In this document: positions 59,418 through 64,000 of the stretch, one piece after another
Layout: each line of letters opens with the position of its first letter
Numbering within the stretch: the stretch's first letter is position 1
Assembly (NCBI GenBank): GCA_025060595.1
Contig: JANXBX010000004.1
Coordinates: 124,001 to 188,000 of the forward strand
Direction of reading: 5' to 3'
Length of the DNA: 64,000 nucleotides
Source: Synergistota bacterium
GTDB taxonomy: Bacteria; Synergistota; GBS-1
Translations under genes and position numbers: made by a program
Notes under the pieces: generated by a model
The model's database searches: none
What the model saw: only the letters and a program-made list of their open reading frames with translations
What the model was told of the DNA's origin: nothing

Positions 59418-59441
59418 TAACTCACCCTCCCTTCAAAAAAA

Positions 59442-59801
59442 TCAACCTGGTGGCCAACCCATGGAACGCCCGCCAAGAAGATGGAAATGAAGATGATATA
59501 TAGTTTGACCTCCGTCATCGCCACAATTATTAACCACCCTAAAACCCTTCTCAGCAAGTTTATACTCCTCTGCTAAAAACTTAATAATCTCAAAGATATG
59601 AGATATAATACGCCAATCCTTAACTTCTAATAAACTTTCTACATGCTCTTTGCTTATAAGAAGAGCATGAAAAGGAGCTTGACGATTTATATCCTCTATA
59701 GCAATAATCTTGTCATCTTCATACAGCTTAACACTAGGAAGCTCTCCCTCTATTATCCTACAAAAAACACAGTCTTTACTCGTCCTTTTTTCAGCTACCA
59801 A
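59442..59801 (-). CDS. HIT-family nucleotide hydrolase (HinT-like)
   Basis: 119 residues from TTG 59801. 'DCVFCRIIEGELPSVKLYED' has the N-terminal zinc-type cysteines, and the histidine triad is 'HLHFHLLGG' (about 103-111). It hydrolyses adenosine phosphoramidates. The TTG lies eight bases after GAGGGTG and overlaps the stop of the J-domain gene; an upstream GTG at 59825 adds eight residues. It sits between the J/HEAT gene and rpsU. Confidence 0.92.
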   Translation of the reverse strand: MVAEKRTSKDCVFCRIIEGELPSVKLYEDDKIIAIEDINRQAPFHALLISKEHVESLLEVKDWRIISHIFEIIKFLAEEYKLAEKGFRVVNNCGDDGGQTIYHLHFHLLGGRSMGWPPG

Positions 59802-60559
59802 TTTTCCAGCACCCTCTTTACCCACATCCTAACTTCCGCATCCCGTTCTACGTTAAGAAGAGCTTTTAAGTAAGGAGTAGCTCTCTTGTCACCCAAAAAC
59901 ATCAAACCCCTTATCCCAGCTAACCTCACCTCCACAAGAGGATAATTAAGTAGAGATATTAACACCTGAAGTGCTTCCTCACCTCCCATTCTAACTATTG
60001 CTTCAAGAGCCATCTTTTTAAGGTCAGATGTTCTCCCATTAATAAGAATGTCTTTGAGTTTAGGTAATGCTGACTTATGGTTAACTTTTTCTAAGGCTTT
60101 TATTGCGATCTTAACTATCTCATCATCTTGATCTCCCAAAAGCTCAACGAAAGCATCTAAAACCTTCTGCTCATAAGCAAAGTTCAAAAGATATTTTACA
60201 ACCTCTCTCCTTAAGTATAGATTATCACTTTTTAGCCTATCTAATAGCAAATCTATAGAAACCCTTAAATTTGCCCTTTTCGCTTTATTTTCCAACTTCC
60301 TAAGTATATCTATGGCTTGTTCTGAAAGCTTCCTCTTTTTATCCCTATTTTCTCCCTTTGAACACTGAGTAAAAGCCTTTCTTGTAAGATAGTGATAAGC
60401 TCTAACAATCTCCTCATACTTATCTTGGAACTCCTGAGATGCAACATCCGGGTGATATTTCAGAGCTAGCTTTCTAAAAGCCCTTTTTACTTCCTCTACA
60501 GAAGCTCCTACAGGGAGGCCTAAAATCTTATAATAAAGAGCTAACTCTTCTCCCTGCAC
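59795..60559 (-). CDS. J-domain protein with HEAT repeats
   Basis: 254 residues. A J domain (about 6-62) has 'YYKILGLPVGASVEEVKRAF' and the DnaK-stimulating HPD at 36-38. A basic linker precedes about four or five HEAT/PBS-type repeats (about 100-250; 'DDEIVKIAIKALEKV', 'SDLKKMALEAIVRMGGEEALQVLISLL', 'PLVEVRLAGIRGLMFLGDKRATPYL' in parts). There is no Gly/Phe region or zinc finger, so it is not classic DnaJ. Encoded directly after dnaK (start GTG overlaps the dnaK stop by one base), it should be a dedicated co-chaperone that selects clients through the HEAT array. Confidence 0.88.
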   Translation of the reverse strand: MQGEELALYYKILGLPVGASVEEVKRAFRKLALKYHPDVASQEFQDKYEEIVRAYHYLTRKAFTQCSKGENRDKKRKLSEQAIDILRKLENKAKRANLRVSIDLLLDRLKSDNLYLRREVVKYLLNFAYEQKVLDAFVELLGDQDDEIVKIAIKALEKVNHKSALPKLKDILINGRTSDLKKMALEAIVRMGGEEALQVLISLLNYPLVEVRLAGIRGLMFLGDKRATPYLKALLNVERDAEVRMWVKRVLENW

Positions 60560-62271
60560 TACCTTCCCAACTCCCTCTCAAACTCGCTAAGTAACTTTAA
60601 AATGTCTTCTAACTCTGACTTTTCTGCAATTCCTACCCTTTCCCTCAGACCTTCAAGAACCTCTCTAACTCTTTTAGCTTCATCAGCTTCAAGAAAAACA
60701 ATCTTCTTCTCTAAAGAGGCCAAAGTAGAGTTAACCCTTTCTCTAAGTTGCCTTACTTCAAGTTCCTTTTTATCCCTTTCTTTTTGAATCTCCGCCTCTC
60801 TTATTATTCTTTCTACTTCCTTATGCGGAAGCTCCTTAACCCCTTTTATCTCTATCTTCTGCTCTTTTCCTGTATCAAGATCCTTCGCTTTAACATGAAC
60901 TATCCCATTAACATCTATGAAAAAGGTTACCTCGATTCTAGGCACACCCTTGGGAGCTAATCTTATTCCAGTAAGCTGAAATCTTCCCAAGGATATATTC
61001 TCCTCAGCCAATGGTCTTTCTCCCCGAAGAACATGAATCTCAACCGTAGACTGATTATCCGCAACCGTCGTAAATATCCTTGAAGCTGAAACAGGAATAG
61101 GGGTATTCCTTTCGATTATCTTGGTGAATATACCTCCTACAGTTTCGACTCCAAGAGACAAAGGTGTAACGTCTACAAGAACTATGCCAGTTACCTCCCC
61201 TTTTACCATTGCTGCTTGAATAGCAGCCCCTAAAGCCACACATTCATCGGGGTTTACCCCTCTTAAAGGCTCCTTTTTAAGAATTTCTCTTACTTTTCTT
61301 TGAACCAACGGAACCCTTGTAGAACCACCAACAAGTAAGACCTGATCTATATCTGCTGGAGAGAGGTTTGCATCCTCCAGTGCCCTTAAAACAGGCTCTT
61401 CAACTCTATCAACTAAATCTTTAATTAAATCCTCAAAAAGATCTCTCCGCAATACATGGTAAAAATGCTTTGGCCCAGACTCATCAGCAGCTATAAATGG
61501 TATGTTAATTTCCGTTTCATAAACCTCCGAAAGCTCTATTTTGGCACGCTCAGATTCCTCCTTAAGCTTCTGCAAAGCCATTCTATCTTGAGACAAATCA
61601 ATACCAGTTTCCTTCTTGAACTCTTCTAATAAATACTCCATTATCCTATCATCGAAGTCATCCCCACCTAAATGATTATCACCAGATGTGGCTTTAACCT
61701 CGAAAACCCCTTCAGCTATCTCTAATATAGAAACGTCAAATGTACCTCCTCCAAGATCAAAAACAAGAATCTTAAGTTCCCTATCAAGTTTTTCTTTCCC
61801 CAAACCATAGGCTAAGGCAGCAGCTGTAGGTTCGTTTATAATCCTTAAAACTTTAAGCCCAGCAAGTTCCCCTGCCTCCTTCGTAGCTTGCCTTTGAGCA
61901 TCACTAAAATAAGCGGGAACAGTTATAACAGCCTCCTTAATGCTATCGCCTAAAAACTCCTCAGCATCCTCCTTAAGCTTCTTTATTATCAAAGCAGCTA
62001 TGTCTTGTGGTCTGAAAAACTTACCATCTATTTCAACCTTATAATCACTACCCATGTATCTTTTTATAGATGATATGGTTCTATCGGGATTAATAACAGC
62101 CTGATTCTTAGCAGGCTCACCAACCAATATTTCTCCGCTTTTAGAAAATGCCACAATTGAAGGAGTAACCCTCTTACCACGCCTGTTAGGTATAATCTCT
62201 GGCTTATCTCCATTCATAAAAGCTATTGCAGAATAGGTAGTTCCAAAATCTATACCAACTACTTTACTCAA
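60559..62271 (-). CDS. dnaK: Hsp70 chaperone DnaK, shortened C-terminus
   Basis: 570 residues, about 30-70 fewer than usual. Nucleotide-binding domain: '[21 protein letters not shown]', '[23 protein letters not shown]', '[16 protein letters not shown]', '[14 protein letters not shown]'. The linker '[14 protein letters not shown]' and the substrate domain ('GIPRIEV'-like '[19 protein letters not shown]') follow, then a compact helical lid. The Gly-rich disordered C-terminal tail is missing. It starts at TTG 62271 after TTAGGAGC. It is 17 bases after bpsA and overlaps its J/HEAT partner; grpE is not in the window. It might be a second, specialised DnaK. Confidence 0.93.
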   Translation of the reverse strand: MSKVVGIDFGTTYSAIAFMNGDKPEIIPNRRGKRVTPSIVAFSKSGEILVGEPAKNQAVINPDRTISSIKRYMGSDYKVEIDGKFFRPQDIAALIIKKLKEDAEEFLGDSIKEAVITVPAYFSDAQRQATKEAGELAGLKVLRIINEPTAAALAYGLGKEKLDRELKILVFDLGGGTFDVSILEIAEGVFEVKATSGDNHLGGDDFDDRIMEYLLEEFKKETGIDLSQDRMALQKLKEESERAKIELSEVYETEINIPFIAADESGPKHFYHVLRRDLFEDLIKDLVDRVEEPVLRALEDANLSPADIDQVLLVGGSTRVPLVQRKVREILKKEPLRGVNPDECVALGAAIQAAMVKGEVTGIVLVDVTPLSLGVETVGGIFTKIIERNTPIPVSASRIFTTVADNQSTVEIHVLRGERPLAEENISLGRFQLTGIRLAPKGVPRIEVTFFIDVNGIVHVKAKDLDTGKEQKIEIKGVKELPHKEVERIIREAEIQKERDKKELEVRQLRERVNSTLASLEKKIVFLEADEAKRVREVLEGLRERVGIAEKSELEDILKLLSEFERELGR

Positions 62272-62288
62272 GCTCCTAAGACACCTCT

Positions 62289-63335
62289 TTAAGTGGTCGA
62301 GCTCTCCTCATCCTCATATATATCTTCAGATAGGGGCTCATTCCACCTCTGGAAACCATCAAGAGTCTCTATCCTGTATAAAGCGGAAACATACCAAATA
62401 CCCTTAGGATCGCTTTTAAGCGGATTAAGATCCCACGCTTTCATACTCCGATAATAGGGCCAGTTAACATATTCATTAAACTCATTTATTATGTCTGTTA
62501 TCACAAGGCCAGCATCCACCAAGAATTTCTGAATATTTCTCCACTTGTTCAATGACGTTTCAACATGCGTCAGCCCCACATATCCAGCACAACCAGAACC
62601 TTTAAGAGTAGCTATGCCTCTATACACAAACGCTTTAAAGCCAGCTAAAGTTTCCTCCGGATCTGTAAAGAAGACGTCAAATTTCCCCAGCAATTCATCA
62701 GGCAACGGCTCTCTAAGGTCAACCCTTCTAACCTCAAGATTGCTTAACCCCTTTTCCTCTCTAATCTTGCTCTCAAAATCAAGGATTCTCCTATCTATAT
62801 CAATCACAACCACCTTTCTGGGCAACCTTGTGAGAGCTAAAGCTAACCCCACAAGATCATCATCTCCCAGAGTTATAATATCCTTCCCTCTCACATCCCC
62901 TCTCATATCAGCAAAAGCTACCCTCGCTAAGGTAGTCTCAGGTGTAACATATCCCTGGTCGTACCGATGAAGAGCTTCAGGCCTGTTCTCCTGGATTTTG
63001 AGAAACTCCTCATAAACCTCCTTGAAAGCGTCAATTGTAACACTCTTGCCACCACACTTATCACATATATATCTTCTGTAAGGTTGAATACCAAGGGATT
63101 CAGCTCCTTTTCTCCCCTTTTCCGTTAATACTATCTCTTCACCTTGATACTCTACCCACCCTTCCCTTTCGAGAAGCTTGATCAAAGACGCCACAGCCGG
63201 AAGGGAAACCATAGAGTATCTAACTATCTCCCAAAAATCACCTGTAACAAACAAAACAGAAAGAACCCTTTCTACGTCCCTTGGGAAAATCGGTATATTA
63301 GTTTCCTTTCTAACTTGAGAAGCGTATATTTCCAT
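62289..63335 (-). CDS. bpsA: N4-bis(aminopropyl)spermidine synthase BpsA (branched polyamines)
   Basis: 348 residues from ATG 63335, after GGAGGAGGG. An N-terminal winged-helix-like region (about 1-90) is followed by '[11 protein letters not shown]', a Rossmann domain with '[17 protein letters not shown]' (about 150-166; the GDDD motif holds the catalytic Asp), '[14 protein letters not shown]', and '[23 protein letters not shown]'. BpsA adds two aminopropyl groups to spermidine, giving quaternary branched polyamines that protect nucleic acids at high temperature in Thermus, Thermotoga relatives and Thermococcus. Cotranscribed with dnaK. An in-frame TTG at 63371 would add 12 residues. Confidence 0.85.
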   Translation of the reverse strand: MEIYASQVRKETNIPIFPRDVERVLSVLFVTGDFWEIVRYSMVSLPAVASLIKLLEREGWVEYQGEEIVLTEKGRKGAESLGIQPYRRYICDKCGGKSVTIDAFKEVYEEFLKIQENRPEALHRYDQGYVTPETTLARVAFADMRGDVRGKDIITLGDDDLVGLALALTRLPRKVVVIDIDRRILDFESKIREEKGLSNLEVRRVDLREPLPDELLGKFDVFFTDPEETLAGFKAFVYRGIATLKGSGCAGYVGLTHVETSLNKWRNIQKFLVDAGLVITDIINEFNEYVNWPYYRSMKAWDLNPLKSDPKGIWYVSALYRIETLDGFQRWNEPLSEDIYEDEESSTT

Positions 63336-63406
63336 CAATTTCAATCCCTCCTCCATCTCTCTTATTAACAAATAAATTTTACTATACCACCTTGGATTTG
63401 AAAAGG

Positions 63407-63415
63407 TGCTATAAT
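63407..63415 (+). promoter_or_regulatory. Extended -10 promoter of the last gene
   Basis: TG (63407-63408), one base, TATAAT (63410-63415); no clear -35. The RNA start near 63422 leaves a 29-base leader with AAAGGAGGG. It overlaps the divergent bpsA upstream region. Confidence 0.55.
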
Positions 63416-63450
63416 TAAGGGAGATACAAAAAGCAAAAGGAGGGAGTTAA

Positions 63451-64000
63451 ATGATAGGCTGGAGCGTATCCCACCAAGAGTTCACTATAGAAGATCACTA
63501 CTATTTCTCAATCTTAAAAAACACCATTAAATATAAGCTGTTAAACTCCATTAAAGAGGCTTGGGATTGTAATGTTATAGTCTTTAACTATCCTGAGAAA
63601 CCATTCAGCAAAGATGAAATAGATGATATCATCTCCCTTGTAAAAATGGGTAAGAAAGTTATAGCTTTAGGATACTACATGAATGAGGATAATGTCGCTT
63701 CAATCTTAAATGAGCTTTCTCTTCCTTTTGGTTTGAAGATGCTACCTTCGGCTGTAATAGATAACATCAATTCCCTACAAAACGATCCATATCTTGTTAT
63801 CACAGGCAAGGTTAAGAAATTCAATGAAGGCGTTAAGAGGCTACTAATGCCTTGTGTAGCTCCTATAGAGATAATAGGAGGAGAAGGAGAACCTATCATC
63901 TTAAGTGAAGATTCTTCTTCTCCTCCATATCAAATACTCGGAGCTTACTCTAGATATGGTAAAGGAGAATTTATCCTCATAGGAACGTGCGTTTTTTGGG
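63451..64000 (+). CDS. Unknown protein, GATase/DUF4350-like start, cut by the window edge
   Basis: The first 183 residues are in the window; the reading frame is open to the end. It starts at ATG 63451 after AAAGGAGGGAGTTAA. I do not recognise a family for certain. Features: 'WSVSHQEFTIEDHYYFSILK', an alpha/beta alternation with 'NVIVFNYPEKPFSKDEID' and 'MGKKVIALGYYMNED', later 'LITGKV'-like strands and 'GAYSRYGKGEFILIGT'. The pattern fits a GATase-like or DUF4350-type domain, where a Lys-Gly-Glu strand such as 'GKGEFILIG' is common. No signal peptide is visible. Divergent from bpsA. Confidence 0.6.
   Translation, partial: MIGWSVSHQEFTIEDHYYFSILKNTIKYKLLNSIKEAWDCNVIVFNYPEKPFSKDEIDDIISLVKMGKKVIALGYYMNEDNVASILNELSLPFGLKMLPSAVIDNINSLQNDPYLVITGKVKKFNEGVKRLLMPCVAPIEIIGGEGEPIILSEDSSSPPYQILGAYSRYGKGEFILIGTCVFW

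Noticed and set aside
62545-62970. A 141-codon frame antisense to bpsA
   Set aside because: No ribosome site and low-complexity Ser/Thr content; explained by the opposite strand.
1-64000. CRISPR arrays, insertion sequences, prophage genes, rRNA genes or replication origin
   Set aside because: I saw no regularly spaced repeats, transposase, integrase, rRNA or DnaA-box cluster. Short repeats could still escape reading by eye.

Overview
The window reads as bacterial chromosome from an anaerobic, probably thermophilic, AT-rich organism. A Synergistota-like host is my best guess. The evidence is indolepyruvate:ferredoxin oxidoreductase (peptide fermentation), TRAP and tripartite tricarboxylate transporters side by side, two secreted proteins ending in a Gly-Cys/hydrophobic/Arg tail resembling the Synergist-CTERM sorting signal, and a branched-polyamine synthase (BpsA) typical of thermophiles. 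Other deep-branching thermophilic anaerobes are not excluded. Starts are often TTG or GTG, with strong Shine-Dalgarno sites of the form AAGGGGGTG.

Layout. 1-17655: a Lon-family protease (cut by the window edge) and a SurA-like foldase, then a long minus-strand housekeeping run: ymdB, rny, recA, thpR, cinA, pgpA, rimO, a RodZ-like protein, rpe, a PASTA protein, rsmB, a DUF6391 membrane protein, a YugP-type protease, iorB, iorA and a thioesterase. 17680-18830: large-type SRP RNA and four tRNA genes, with tadA next to tRNA-Arg(ACG), whose wobble A it should edit. 18997-22213: a REC-GGDEF regulator with trmI, queH and an AIR-synthase-like gene, facing a THEP1 NTPase and homoserine dehydrogenase. 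23755-28160: a secreted-protein operon (TPR, fibronectin III, active clostripain-type protease, and a lipoprotein paralogue that has lost the catalytic residues). 28286-30070: DksA-like gene, gltX, and tRNA-Gln and tRNA-Glu, tRNA-Gln overlapping the end of gltX.

30077-36698: an EamA permease, then a GntR-controlled operon (TAXI binding protein, DUF6282 hydrolase, fused TRAP permease, homocitrate/isopropylmalate-synthase-like enzyme) that looks like an uptake and catabolism module for an unidentified acid. 36765-39013: a TPP riboswitch with a complete terminator/antiterminator switch controlling thi4-thiC. 39026-46496: CDF and MFS transporters, a methyltransferase/ATP-grasp ligase fusion, mgtE, arsC and an RlmI-like methyltransferase probably translated from a leaderless mRNA. 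46499-50673: tctC-tctB-tctA-aroA. 50916-51464: six tRNA genes with a clear promoter.

51572-55000: a degraded defence island. The head of a SNF2-type helicase and the tail of a DUF499 ATPase flank an apparently intact nuclease-helicase (PD-(D/E)XK plus DUF2075). 55221-64000: a YgiQ-type radical SAM protein, HtrA, an Hsp20 gene with an unusual inverted repeat inside its promoter, and a heat-adaptation operon bpsA-dnaK-(J-domain/HEAT)-hit-rpsU. A plus-strand gene cut by the window edge ends the window.

The best candidates for undescribed biology are the methyltransferase/ATP-grasp/exporter pair, the GntR/TRAP/DUF6282/aldolase-fold module, the remodelled defence island, the bpsA-dnaK-J/HEAT operon, the hsp20 dyad, and an apparent AUC start codon for RNase Y. 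All functions are inferred from reading the sequence; no database search was run.
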